Source: Evernia prunastri
Taxonomy: Eukaryota > Ascomycota > Lecanoromycetes > Lecanorales > Parmeliaceae
Direction: 5' to 3'
Length of the DNA stretch: 64,000 nucleotides
NCBI GenBank assembly: GCA_003184365.1
Contig: NKYR01000094.1
Coordinates: 1-64,000, forward strand
Position 1 is the first letter of the stretch; each line of letters begins with the position of its first letter. Positions 44,396 through 56,100 of this stretch are shown here, piece after piece. The position numbers and the translations under genes were made by a program. The notes under the pieces were generated by a model that worked only from the letters and a program-made list of their open reading frames with translations, was not told where the DNA came from and did no database searches.

Positions 44396-44854
44396 TTGGG
44401 ACCAAGAGAGATGGACAGAAAAACCAACACAGCAATACTGTTCTTTTTTTCTTCTTACCCCACGAAAGGATCACCCTCATCGACCTCGAAGGTCACATTG
44501 CAGCGTATAGTCGCCGAATTCCTTGCCTCAATTTGCGAAGGCTATGTCGAAGCTATTAATGACTTGATAATACCGGCGAGAGTTCGCCCGGTTGGCCATA
44601 CTCGGTTACTTTGGTTGATGGAAGAGGAAGTAAAAACGGTCACGGCACGTCAGAGGTTGGGTTGGGACACGTTATGGCACACGATCACTGGAAGATTGGA
44701 CGATCTGATAGACTTTGATATATATTCTTCGGTTGAGGACAGGCCGAGGCGAGCTAGTAGTCTTCTGTCAGATGACGACTTTTGGAGATTGAACTCTATT
44801 CGATTTACGGATTTACACGTTGCTAGAATCAATGGACGCAGAATCGGTCTTTGA
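44396..44854 (+). CDS. Hypothetical protein, weak
   Basis: A frame of up to 152 residues. The part from about residue 38 (EFLASICEGYVEAINDLIIP to RRASSLLSDDDFWRLNSIRF) has natural-looking amphipathic composition, while the first 35 residues look like translated leader. No known domain, no signal peptide. It runs convergently toward gene B. The true start is uncertain. Confidence 0.3.
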   Translation: MGPREMDRKTNTAILFFFSSYPTKGSPSSTSKVTLQRIVAEFLASICEGYVEAINDLIIPARVRPVGHTRLLWLMEEEVKTVTARQRLGWDTLWHTITGRLDDLIDFDIYSSVEDRPRRASSLLSDDDFWRLNSIRFTDLHVARINGRRIGL

Positions 44855-44991
44855 CTTGATGGTTGGAGCGAACGCTCGTGAGATACAATGTAAGTCAACT
44901 TCCCACCAGGGTAACTAACCACCATCCTCTGTTGATGCAGCCAATCCCAGCCAAACCAAAACCCATTTGTGAAACTCATGCACATTGTCTC

Positions 44992-47179
44992 TTAGGGACA
45001 GTAAGTTCCCTTTTCAAAGAAAATGGTCGCATTCGGTGGCGCGTAACCGACATTGATTACGGTCGGGTAAAACCCGTACCGTAAGCAGCCAACATCATAC
45101 CAGCCTCCGACTCCATTATTCGCGCCTAACGATAGAACGAGAAAGCGTCAGCTGCCGTTTCTCTGACACTTGGATCCCGCCGAAGAAGTCAGGGTACTCA
45201 CAGTCATAGTATGCATCCTTCAATAAGTCCAGTGCATTGATACTCTGATCCGACGCAACGGGGTTCTGCACGACCTGGCTCGGTCCAGTACAGCCGGGAA
45301 TCCAACCCACATTCATTAAGTAATACGGGTTTCCCTTACTATTGTACGCCTGTGTGACATTGCCGGCATCCGCCGTCATGGGATTATTCGGATACTGGGC
45401 TGGGAAGAACCATGCGGTAAAGTTGACATCTGACGCGCTCACATCATTCCAACGACATGAGCCGTCGTAATAGGTGGCATAGTTTTGACAGGTGAGAACA
45501 GGCGTCGTTTCAGCGGGGGCAGCGGATGAAGAGGTGGTCGTGGTCAGAGGAGCCGTCATGGCATCGAACGAAGCGCCCATGTTTGCAAGGTCGGCGGAGT
45601 CGAAGGGCGCCCACTTGAGATTGGGGGGATCGTAGCAGGGACAACTTGTGTAGGCATTGTACGTGCCGATGCAGAGTTGGTTTCCGTTGTCCCCGCCACA
45701 GTCGTCGCAATTCGGGGCTGCAGTTATATCTGGGCATTCAGGAGTCGATGCTGAGGCTTTTTGAGAAGTTGATATATCGCTTGCCGGAATCACTAAAGGC
45801 TGCGTCGGTGACAGAAGGTTGTTTAGCTGTTCGAAGGCTATCCACAAACAGATCTCGGCGACGGCTTGGAGTAGCAAATTGCTGGCGGCCAGCTGGACGA
45901 TAGCCTGTCCAGCCGTCACGACTTATGAGAGTCCGGCTGCGACGGCAGGGATCAAAGGTGGCATTTGGGCGCCAGTGGGCAGCTGGATGAGGTCATTGAA
46001 TAGACCGCCGGTGCCGGTTTGTCCGATGATGTCGGCGCCTAGGGTGCCAACATCGCAGGATCGTTTGTTCTTGGCTTTTGAGGCGGCGCAGGTGTCACTC
46101 TTGGCGTAGCTGACAATCGCACTTTGAAGGGCTAACAATTTCAGAGTCAGTAAACCTTCTTGCAAGCTTCTGCCAGGATAAGTCCGGGGAGAACAGCAGG
46201 GAACCAATGCCCTTCATTCACCTGCAAAACATATTTCATGACAAAAAAAAGATCCCGCAGATTGTACGACGACGACGTACCAGATGGCAGGTCAATCGTT
46301 ACGGCGCCGTCCGTGCCCGTGGATATGATGGGGCCACTTTCCCTCAGTCAGCGTATACGAAGTCTTAAGCCGGAAAGCGCAGCTGAAAGGGTCAGCTTTG
46401 GCTAGGAAGACCTACCCTGTAATGGTGCTAGATGCACAGTTCCAGGAAGTTGGAGAAGGGAGTGTAGAATAACTGCAAGGGGCATCTGAGCCGGTCGCAA
46501 TTTGTGCGTAGGTTGTGCCATCGTCGCTCCAGTGGGACTGGGGGTTAGTCGGTCGCATGGCATAGTGTGACATGGTAATATCGCTTAGCAAGCGATATTG
46601 CAGGCCTACATCGGTTAGCAAGCGATATTGCAGTACATTCATATAGACGCGATTCGTGTCAAGGACGCGATATTCAGGAGATTGCAGGCTGGCTGGGAGC
46701 TCTATTTATATGGGCTGCCCACCAGTGTTGGGCTCCTCATTCGATTCCATCTCTTTCAGAGCCATAGCATTCTTTCCCCGCCCACCCACACCTGTATATA
46801 GCTTCATTTTCACTCCAGGTTTAGCTGAACAAGCATTGGGAGTTTTCCTAGCACTGGGGGATCTACATATGCCTCTTCAGGTAGCTAGCCCCGGTGTTGG
46901 GACCCCGCAACACACTTGCAAACGATTCCAGCTGTTTTGGAGTCTCTACATGATGAGAGGCGAAGACTAATTATTGCAAAGACACCAGCCGCCTGCATCT
47001 GCAATTGCTGTGCAGGGATTATCTGGATCTGCCTCGTGCGAGCAGGTTGGCGCGGCCGCTGCTTGTCTTGGGGCCAGCGTGATGAGAGGCTCTCTTGCTT
47101 TCACGGCTGCGTGGGGCTGCAGACGCTCCGAAGCGGAGCACAGAGACAAGGATACGAGTAGGAGCCACGACTTGAGCAT
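44992..47179 (-). pseudogene. Cysteine-rich secreted protein (gene B), probably disrupted; relative of gene A
   Basis: The start at 47179 gives a signal peptide (MLKSWLLLVSLSLCSASE). Exon 1 (46968-47179) ends in GGWCLCNN, and the matching second half of that Cys motif, DDGTTYAQIATGSDAPCSYS, begins only at 46526. The 441 bp between hold a dispersed repeat and can be removed as a GT-AG intron in phase. Then come IDLPSGTSSSYNLRDLFF, ALQSAIVSYAKSDTCAAS, LPTGAQMPPLIPAVAAGLS, an in-frame TAA (45923-45925), VVTAGQAIVQLAASNLLLQ, the CDDCGGDNGNQLC cluster, and YLMNVGWIPGCTGPSQVV. The last intron leads to ANNGVGGWYDVGCLRYGF and the stop at 44992. The final block recalls C-terminal regions of large GH18 chitinase-like fungal proteins, but the GH18 domain is absent. 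Because of the internal stop I call it a probable pseudogene; a base error or stop readthrough would reverse that. Confidence 0.6.
46527..46967 (-). repeat. Intron-like insertion in gene B containing dispersed repeat copy 2
   Basis: The part at 46530-46728 matches the intergenic repeat at 8568-8713. One end of the repeat (CAGTGGG at 46530) lies three bases inside the inferred 3' splice site of gene B. It contains a 9-bp perfect inverted repeat with a 3-base loop (46578-46598) and a 19-base word (TTAGCAAGCGATATTGCAG) repeated at a 30-bp spacing (46585 and 46615). The other 240 bp (46729-46967) have no second copy in the window. Confidence 0.6.
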
Positions 47180-49315
47180 ATTGCCAGTAATGCAAATGGT
47201 GATAAATGGGGAGCAGTTGAGGTCTCGCACAAACAAAATGGGGTGCTTGCGTCTTTTCTCCCTCAGAAGATGGTATATAATCACCTTCTGCCCTTCCCCG
47301 AGAGATCCTTGAGGAGGACAGCAAGATGGACGGATCTTGTAAGTAATCCGCATTCATTGACTTGAAGGCCTCATTTCGCCGTATTTACTTGGCCGCACCT
47401 CCACTAGGACCAAGTTGGTGCAAAAGAAATACGATCATGCATGGGGCGAGCAAACAAGCATGACGTGGCCGGGGTACTTAGGATACCTGGTCGACGCTCA
47501 ACGCACTAGCTTAGCGTAGCATCAGTCTGCTGAGCGGTAGCACAGACCCTACGCCAGCATCGTCGGATCAAACTTCGTGTTCGGTTCACTGTACAATTGA
47601 CCCCAAGCTAGCCTTCACAACTCAAAACATAGCAAGGAGATCGTTTCATTTCTTGAGCAGGAAGATGAGCCTGGGCCCTGCCGTATTCTTGGAGCCTTCC
47701 ATGCTCGCCCGAAAGTGTTCTTGAGAAAGTATTATTCACCTCGTGAATTGAAAGGAAAAAACCTTGGAGAAGATTGCAAGGTTAGCCAATGGTAAGAAGA
47801 AAAGATTGACGCCGCATGGTCTCGGATATTAGGTTACAGAGAGGCAAAGATGAGGAGTTGAAGCTCGCCAAGAGCTTACGCCTTATGACCTTCCTAGTGT
47901 TCGGATGGCCCACGCTAGCCGAGGCCAGATGTAGAGATTACTCTATCACTCGTCCAATCATTGCGGCTCACTTCAACCCTCCGTTTTGCTTAGTTATGGG
48001 GGCGGCAGGCTTCAAGTGCCCAGTCAACGTCCCCTACATTTGGCCTCTGCTAACGTGGTCTATCCGAATAGAATGAAGAGGATAGAGCTGTGTAAAAAGA
48101 TGGACCATGGTCTTTGTCCTTTTTTTCGACAGATTAAGCCGATCTGGCTAGGTGTAGACCAGATGGACTGGAGAGTGGAAAGTAGAGAGCATGCGAGGAA
48201 AGGCAACCAAGTTCAACATTGAGGCAAGTGAGGACCCGGAGATTGCAACAAAGGACGGGAATACAAAAAAAAAGGAATCAAAATGAGTCCGTAGGCCGAA
48301 TGGAATACGAAGGTGCGAAGAGGTGTTTGGGGCTATGCCGCAATTCAACAGCTGATGTGATAGGATCGCATCATAGCTCCATCATGGCTCTCACATCAAA
48401 GTTTCATGTGCCTATATTGGGTTAAGGTTCCCGCGGCACGGTACCCGACCCTTACCCAAAAGGATAATCTGGTCAGATATGTTAATCAAAAGAAAACCTT
48501 CTTCCTTCTGCCACCCTTGTGTACTTACTACTTTCCACAGCACCAGAAAAGTCTCAAGCTTCTTGTAGCTATACGAGAATGCTATGATTCTATGATGAAA
48601 GGTGGTTAATTTGTATCAAGTGCCACGTCCCGGCGTATGAGTACGACGGCTATACTATCGTATATGGTGCTTACTGCGCACAAATATCTCCGGTTGCCCG
48701 CATGAGCTGGCCAATGGGCTTCTCCTGCCGGCAAATGGGAGGCCCAGTCGTGAAACATGATGATAGAATACGAGGCCCGTACATCCTCTCCCAGACAAGC
48801 TAACACACAGGCCCACCGTGGCCATGGATACTTACTACTGATATGTCAATCTTGTCGTTTTCGTCCTCTCATGTTTCCCTGATTGACGCTTCACTGGATC
48901 TCTCCCACTCCTTGAAGTGCAACTCAAAAGCATCAAGCTTCCGAAGAACAGGGAGCGGGTGACACCAGGAGGCACAGCCCTAGGTGGTCGGTCTCTGGTC
49001 CCTGGTCTCGTGCGACTACTACTCCACTCGTATCCATTTAGCACTTTTACATCTCCAGATGGTTTACTCACGGTAGCGATGGTACCAGAAGTAGCCACAT
49101 CGTATGATTACACCCACCTTTTTTGACCGGTTGGAAGTGAAGCTAGTCAAAAACCGAAATATGACTGAGGTATGTTGCCTAGCGGATCCGATTCGCTGGA
49201 CAGGCTTTGTACAAATATTATCGTGCTTTTCCGGATCACCCACTTTCCTGAAGCTTTGCGTGTGCGAATCAACATTCCTTGCTCCTTTTCTCCTACATCA
49301 TCTGCTAGACCAAAA
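47180..49315. other. 2.1-kb intergenic region
   Basis: Holds promoter regions of gene B and the metallopeptidase at 49316. No convincing gene; short frames only. Confidence 0.35.
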
Positions 49316-50629
49316 ATGTATTCATCAATCCTTCCTTTACTACTCCTGATCGGCCCTCTAGTGACCGCCCCGGTGCACGCAGCAACTTACTGGGTTGACA
49401 ACAGCTGCAGTGGCAAAATCAGCCCCGGTGACGCCATCACAACCGAAGCTCTCAAATTCGCCGCACGCGCTGGTGTTCGCAATGCTAAGGGAAGCGCAGA
49501 TGCAAATCAAGCATCTGTCTTTCAGCGTCTATTTAAAGTTACTCAATCAGATACCACGACTAATGATGAGGTTCAATGTGAGTCGGCGCCTTGACCTTCA
49601 AGAACAAAAAATTTGACGCTCGGTAAAGGCTTGATGGACGGTATCGGAGCGACAACTGTATCAACCCAACGGAACAGCGCCGATATCCGTATCTACTGCG
49701 ATAACGACGTGACGAGTAAGACGGGTGGGACCACTGCGAGGTGGCAGCTCGTCCCTGACCGGGATCAAGATCCCGATTGGAACAAGAACAGCCAAAGGGT
49801 AGGGAAGAACTCACAGGAGTGGTACGACCAGGTAAACTTCGTGCGCAGATCTCTAGATACATTAGGTTGCCAAGACCCTGGTACTCTGGCCGAGACTTGT
49901 AAGCTATGCCACAAGCAGAGGTCGGCTATAGCCGATGTGTGCACTGCAGATACCCAAGCCGTTTCATCCAGCGATCCACGCGCTTCGGATCAAACCCAAG
50001 ATCGTTCAGTCATTACCGCAAGTACATTTCATACTTTCACCATGCCGCTAGAACATTGGACGCCGGAAGTACTGACGAAAGATGCATCTAGATATGTTGT
50101 GTGAATTTCGGCGCTCCTTTCAAACTCAAGGCTCTGAGCGCTATTCCTGCAACATCGAGCTTCAATTTCGAAAACATCAAGCTGACTGGCAACGCCTTGA
50201 ACGTGCTGGTTTCAAGGACGCTATTACATGAGGTCGGTTCCTCACTACACACAAACACGGTTCAACTAACTCCGCTTATGTATGCAGTTGACGCACACAC
50301 AAGGTTATTGCAGTAAGCATGGTCCCCACCATTTTTTCCCCCACTACGCACTTCTTGAATGATTCCTCCTCACAATCTGACCCTTTGCTTTTCAAGAAAA
50401 GGACGTCCTTGGCAATCCTAATTCCTACGGCTGGACCAATATTCAAGCACTCACAGCCGCCCAAGCACTGCAGAATGCGGACACTTTTGCGTTCTATGGC
50501 GTTGTTGCCGGCCTCGCAGATCGTTATATAAAAGTGAGCACCGATTCAGCACAGGCGGAGGCGGGGGTTTTGGTCAAGGATACTACAATACCGCAGAGGA
50601 AGATGAGAAGAGGGACGGTCGGGACTTAG
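49316..50629 (+). CDS. Secreted HExxH metallopeptidase-like protein (M35-like), copy 2
   Basis: The start at 49316 gives a signal peptide (MYSSILPLLLLIGPLVTAPV) and then ATYWVDNSCSGKISPGDAI. After an intron the frame continues with LMDGIGATTVSTQRNSADIR and IYCDND, GCQDPGTLAET. The section from 49900 to 50100 can be spliced in more than one way and is unresolved. VNFGAPFKLKALSA leads to TLLHE, and an intron (50233-50287) splits the zinc motif HE/LTH. After another intron come NPNSYGWTNIQALTAAQALQ and NADTFAFYGVVAGLADRY, the usual C-terminal part of this peptidase type. The ending is RRGTVGT. The motif order equals that of the copy at 25531 (HELTH, then YGW, then the AFY helix). The third metal ligand is not obvious, so catalysis is not assured. 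Confidence 0.72.
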
Positions 50630-51195
50630 GGGGTAACGGATACTGGTAGCGTCGCGAGTAGGGATAGGGGAGAGGACTTGGATTCTTTTTTTGCTTGTGG
50701 GGATTGCGCAGGGAGAGTCATGGTGGAGATTTGCTGCACATGAGTAGCAAATGGATAGGGGAAGAGTATCAGCACGCTGCTGGAGAAAGTCGTAGTTGCG
50801 GTGGCACTTGAAGATCGAACATGGACAGGCCCATTCTGCAAGTTAGTGGAGGTGCAGTGTACTCGTAAGATACTTAGCCCTGGCAATGCATGGCAATTTA
50901 AAAGGGCAAGGCTTCTTGGGCCAGGATCCAACCAATTCTCGTCCTTCATTCCCACTTCGTAGAGTTGATTTATTCTGTGAGTAGTTGTACCATTTTTAGG
51001 AAATCACATAGACTCTACCCCGCTACTATCAACGTCATCGAGAGATGCTAGAAAGTAAGCATCCACATTGGCCATGTTGTTGCATTCATTCATTCATTCA
51101 TTCAATCTATCCATCCGTCAATCATCAACTCATAATTCTATACAGCTACACCTCCCCCACAATCTGCCTCTTCAAAGCACCCTCTCCGCTCAACA
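50630..51195. other. Intergenic region with an ATTC microsatellite
   Basis: CATTCATTCATTCATTC runs from about 51083 to 51104 in the leader of the next gene. No gene. Confidence 0.4.
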
Positions 51196-52585
51196 TGACC
51201 AATCTCATCCTCCTCCCCAACGACATTCTCCACGCCCTCTTCACCCACCTCTCCCTCCACAAATTCACCCTCCGCAACCTAGCACTCGCCCATCCTCGCT
51301 TCGCCTTCTTGATCCCACCGCATCTCCTCAGCTGCCTCGATCTCTGCATCCGACGCGATGACGAAACCTTGTCTCCAACTTTCCAGCTGCTTCTACGAAC
51401 CATCAGCGAACGAGCCGAACTGGCGGCTCTCGTCCGAAACCTGACGCTGTATTGGTGTAGCAGCTGGGCCCCCAATCCGGAAAACGATAAGATACCGATT
51501 CTCGCCAATGATCTACTGTCCCGAGTACGGAACCTGCGCTCTTTGACTCTGCTAGCTGGTGGTCCAGGGGAGCTGTACATGCCACTCACATTCCTCAACT
51601 CCAACCCGATGGTCCATCTCCACTTCCTCAAATTATCCGACTCGGAAACAACAGTTCCCGACATCTTCACCTACATCACCTCCCTCCCATCCCTTAGCAC
51701 CCTCCACATCGATGCCCTCAACTTCTCCACCCCTCCCCCCACGCCCATTGTCCCTGCAATCCAGCACCCGTCCGCACCCCTTCAAACCCTCCACCTCGAC
51801 TCCTTCCACTTGCCCGCTTCAACCCTGCACGCCCTGCTCCTCCTTCCCCGCGCGCTCCAAACGCTGCACTGCCTCATCCCCGGCCGAGAACTGCGGGAAG
51901 CGCTCCGCGGCGGCTCCCCAGATTCGGAGATGCTGGAGCCGCTGAGTCCCGCGCGCGTAGCGTCGTGCTTGCAGCCGGCGAAGGGTTCGCTCGCGGAGTT
52001 GCGGGTCCTTGCCAATGCGGGGGAGGACCGTTGGCCGGGTCGTGACGCGGGGATATTGGATTTGAAGGCTTTCGAAAAGCTCAAGACGCTGACGGTGGCG
52101 AGCGAGTTGTATTTCAGCGATGAACCAGATCGGACGCGGAAAGGGTTTTATAAACTCTTGCCGCCTTCGTTAGAGGTTCTTGATGTAAGTGCCGCATACC
52201 TAAATTATACAAGTGTGATTCAATTGCTTGCCGAAAGATACAAACTCACACTCACCAGCTCGACTTCGGCTTCAACTCCACAGTCTTCCACCTCAGCAGC
52301 GAAACATCGACGACGACATGCGCCTCCACGAACGAGCAGCAGCAGCATGAGCATGTCGAGGAAGACGACTACGCATGGCTGCAGGGACTAGCCGAGCACG
52401 CAGCCTCCTTCCTACCCCGGTTGCGCAAAGTGACGCTGAAGGAACGGTGGAAACACCCGAGGGGGTTCGCACACGTGCCGTTCCGCTGGGCGTTGCCGGC
52501 ACATCTGGCCGTGCTGTTTGAGCAGAGGGGCATCGAAGTGGAGGTGTGGTTGAGGAGACCGAGGGAGTATGGTGATTATAGGTAG
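51196..52585 (+). CDS. F-box-like protein
   Basis: Two exons (51196-52185, 52259-52585) join in phase 0 to 438 residues. The N-terminus, LILLPNDILHALFTHLSLHK, matches an F-box start (LP-x-D-x-x-x-x-x-F-x-x-L), which would recruit SKP1 in an SCF ubiquitin ligase. The rest contains Leu-rich segments (VRNLTLYWCSSW, LRSLTLLAGG, LSTLHIDALNF, LQTLHLDSFHL) that look like degenerate leucine-rich repeats for substrate binding. The second exon holds FHLSSETS and RLRKVTLKERWKHPRGFAHV. Upstream in-frame methionines (51045) would add a Tyr/Ser-rich leader with no similarity, so 51196 is preferred. The stop is followed by a GGTA microsatellite. Confidence 0.72.
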
Positions 52586-52610
52586 GTAGGTAGGTATGTA
52601 GGTAGGTAGG
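52581..52610 (+). repeat. GGTA microsatellite
   Basis: Seven GGTA-type units with one ATGT variant, beginning inside the last sense codons of the F-box-like gene and running into its 3' end. Confidence 0.8.
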
Positions 52611-53145
52611 GCGGGGAGTTGCGATCCAAGAGTCTATACGTATGCGAGGAGAATTACCATCAAGTATCGCTTTCAGAGTGGAATGCACGCCTCACACTTT
52701 CCTTGGGGGGATATGGAATATCAACCTCCATTCGGGCTCGGCGCTACTAAATACAAGTATCAGAAATTTGTCGAACGGAGCAGAAGTCACGCACAATGGC
52801 CCTGTGGAAACTCCCCCAACTACCAACGGAAGAGCAGCTCCTTTTTCTTCCCATCCACGTACCCATCATCCTATCAACCGGCTCAAACTCTCGGAGTGCA
52901 CGATCTTGTATGTCTGGGTACGTTTTGTCTTCAGAGCGCTTGTGGGGAAGACGGAGACGGAGGCCGAGGGAAAGGAAAAGGGGGGGAGAGAGAAAATGTT
53001 TCGATGCCACGTGGGTGAAACATGCTGCAGAGGCATTAACTTGATCACTAGGTAGTCTCCAACCAATCTTCAAGCAACAAACAAGCATCACAGTCTATCC
53101 TCCTAGCCACCCAACCCTGCCCTCTCCCCAAACAACCCTCCACCC
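52611..53145. other. Convergent intergenic region
   Basis: Between the F-box-like and RIA1 3' ends. No gene seen. Confidence 0.4.
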
Positions 53146-56100
53146 CTACCTCTTTAAAGTCTTCTGCTTCTCCGCATCCCCCACCAACTTCCTCCCCATA
53201 ACCACCAAGCCCTTCCTGGCCCTCACCCCGTCCACATACCGCCTGCTGACCCTTTCCCGGTCCCCCTTCTCGCCGAAATCCTCCAGCTCCTCCTCGGTCT
53301 GCGGCACCCAGTAAGGGTCCTCGTCGAGGGTCTCGAAGCCGGAGAAGACGAGCTGGGGCTGCGCAGCGCCGGACGTCCGCTTGCGGACCTCGTCGCCGAA
53401 GCCGAAGGACTCGGCCGCGGGCAGGAGCGCGGAGATGAGGTAGAAGGGCGTGCCTTCTTTCAGGGACTCGGTGAGGACGCGGCCCCGGCGCCGGGAGAGG
53501 ACGCCGTAGACGCGGCCGAGGACCTCGGTCGCGGCTTGGATCTCGCAGCTGTACATGGCGAGCATGAGCCGGGGGCTCCAGTCCATGAAGCCCTGGCGGA
53601 CGGCGTCGCGGACCGTCTTGATCGTTTCGCCCGTGAGGCGGCCGAGTTGCTCGCGCGCGGAGGATTCGTCGTCCGGGGGGGCGGAGACGGTGACGGATTC
53701 GAGGAGGACGGCGACGCCTTGCATGGGTTCGTGGCACATGGGGCCTTGGGCGGTCGATAGTTGGAAGGCGTAGGATATCTTGTCGGAGAAGTCTCGTGGG
53801 GTGAGGGTGTCTGGTTCCGGTCTTCTGTTGGTGACGTTTTCGACTTCGGGATCTGCCATGGGGGTTTCGTGTGATTCTTGGAGACTGTTACATGTCAGTG
53901 GTGCGCTCCACGGATGATCCGGAACGAGCTATCTCACAATCTTTGGCATGTTCCATCTTGGGTAGCATCGATGAGGATATTTGGCCCAGTTCGTCTTGGA
54001 CCAAACGCTGCGATCTTCTCAACTACGTCAGCCCAGACGTATTCCTGACCTTTTGATTCTGCGAACGCAGATCGAAGCTTCTCTCTGAAGTCCAGTAGAG
54101 ACAGCATCCCAGTATCAGCCGCCGGTATCTCGTCGGCTTCAGCTTGATCCTCTACATCCTCCCCATCTGTCGTTTTTCCTTTCCTGCCCTCTTCTTGTTC
54201 TTTCCTCTCAGAATAAAGCCGTCGTATAGCTCCAGCATTCTTCAGTAAGAACTCTGTTACAGCATCCGGCAGCGGTCTGACCCTCAAACGTACTGTGATT
54301 TGCTTTGAAGTCGTAACACTGACAACAGTCCCGCGTGGAAGGTCTTTGTTTTTGGGCGGAGACATCTCAGCAGCACTCACAATCGTCTCTCGGTATGGCA
54401 CAATGGGCTCTCCTGCCTGGATCTCACATTTCGCAAATCTTTCCCTAAGATCTTTTAGACATCGTTCGAGATGCAACTCCCCGGCTGTTAGTATCACGTG
54501 CTCGCCGCTTTCCAGCACCTCATATTGCGCGCAAGGATCACTCTGCTCAAGCAACTTCATCCCCCGAATCATCTTCTCCAGATCCGCAGGGTTGACTGGT
54601 TCAAGTGCCACGCGAACGATGGGCTGGCTTCCCATGTTGACGCCAGCAAGATTCACAGCACCTTCGAGCCGGCTGCAGAGGGTACCTGATTTCAAGACGT
54701 GACCTTCAAGACCGCCTATGCCGAAGACGACACCGGCGGGTACAGACGTCAACGCTTCGAGGCCTCGACCCATGAGAAGGTACAAACCGGTGACTATGAC
54801 TTTCTGAGGCTCAGGGGTAATATGCGGATAAGCCGGTGAAAATTTGGGCGGAAGAACATAAACAGAGTCGCCGACAGAAAGAATTCCTGAGTATAGCCTT
54901 GCAAAGCCAATCAAAGATTCTGGGTCTCCTTCTGCTTCGTCTGTTGTATTGCCGCCATTTGCGTCGGTCAGACCTGACTCGCTCAGGGCTTCTGTAATTC
55001 CGTCGACATCGCCATTCAGGGTTTCTCCGTTCAGAGCCGCCTGGGCTCTCTCAAATTCTGCTCGCTTCTTTCGAGCTAGGTCTCGTGCCTCCTCACCTGT
55101 CATGGTACCGCCTCCTTTTCGCTTATTCTGCGGCATTTCGCTTGCCGGCACTGCTACCATTTTGCTGACGTAGGCTACCACTGGGTCATCTTGGCTCGAG
55201 TTCATGTTGATCATTGCGTTTCGAACCATTGGATCAACATATTTCGCTCCGGGAGAAGCATCTACCAGCGCAGGGAGACGACTCGCTTGCGCCGCTGGCG
55301 GAGCAGGGAGGTGCTCGATGACTGATACCAGTACAGCAGTTGATAGAGGCAGCCATGCGGAAAAGACCGTAGTCATGATAGCTCGCGGATCTCTCGAACG
55401 TAGCACATGCGGTGGTATCGTGAGAGAGAGCGACTTTGTGATTTTCTCAACCATTGCCAGATCTCCTTTGCCTTTGTTTCCTCCTGTAGTGGCTTCGTAA
55501 ACAGCCCAGATATTATCCAAAACCAATTGAACGAACATCGGCTTTAGAGGTCTGCCTTTCAGATGCTTAGAGCCTAGCACCCTCCTCGTCTTGGGCTCCA
55601 GGTAGAAGTCACCCCAGAGCACTTTCTCCAAAACGGAGCGCTTGATGCCTAGTTTCTTCTCATAGAGCGAAGCGAACTGCCGGACCGTGAAAGCCCACCC
55701 ATCAACGGCGCTGCTGAAAATGACATTATTCTTCTCCGGAGCAAAGTAAAGATCCTCATCATCTTTCTCCTCGAACTCACCAGTAGTTCCACTAGTACTT
55801 ACACTTTCCGAGTCTTCACTTGCCGACCCTTTTGCAGCCTTCCTCTCGGCCCTCTCCACTTCCTTCGCGGCTGCAGCAGCGACTCTTTCCTCAACCCTCT
55901 CCCTCCACTGCAGATCCTCCTCCATCCTCTCGCCCTGAAAGAAGCTCCCAATAACCGCATTCACCTGCTCTAGTAATTTGCTAAGATGTGTATACGCCTC
56001 TCCAGGACTCATTCTGAGCTCTGAAATCAGTCTGTCGACTTTATTGATAACCAAAAGCGGCTTCAAATGCTCCGTCCAGGTCTGTCTTAGCACAGTGACA

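Noticed and set aside
45819..46109. Plus-strand frames over gene B
   Set aside because: No similarity or start context; antisense to recognised protein sequence.
51045..51195. Upstream start for the F-box-like gene
   Set aside because: Adds 50 residues of low-complexity His/Ser/Tyr leader that includes a translated ATTC microsatellite; the F-box begins just after 51196.
53048..53737. 229-residue minus frame overlapping the RIA1 last exon
   Set aside because: Arg/Pro-rich out-of-frame shadow; the 53146-53884 frame matches the EF2-like C-terminus.
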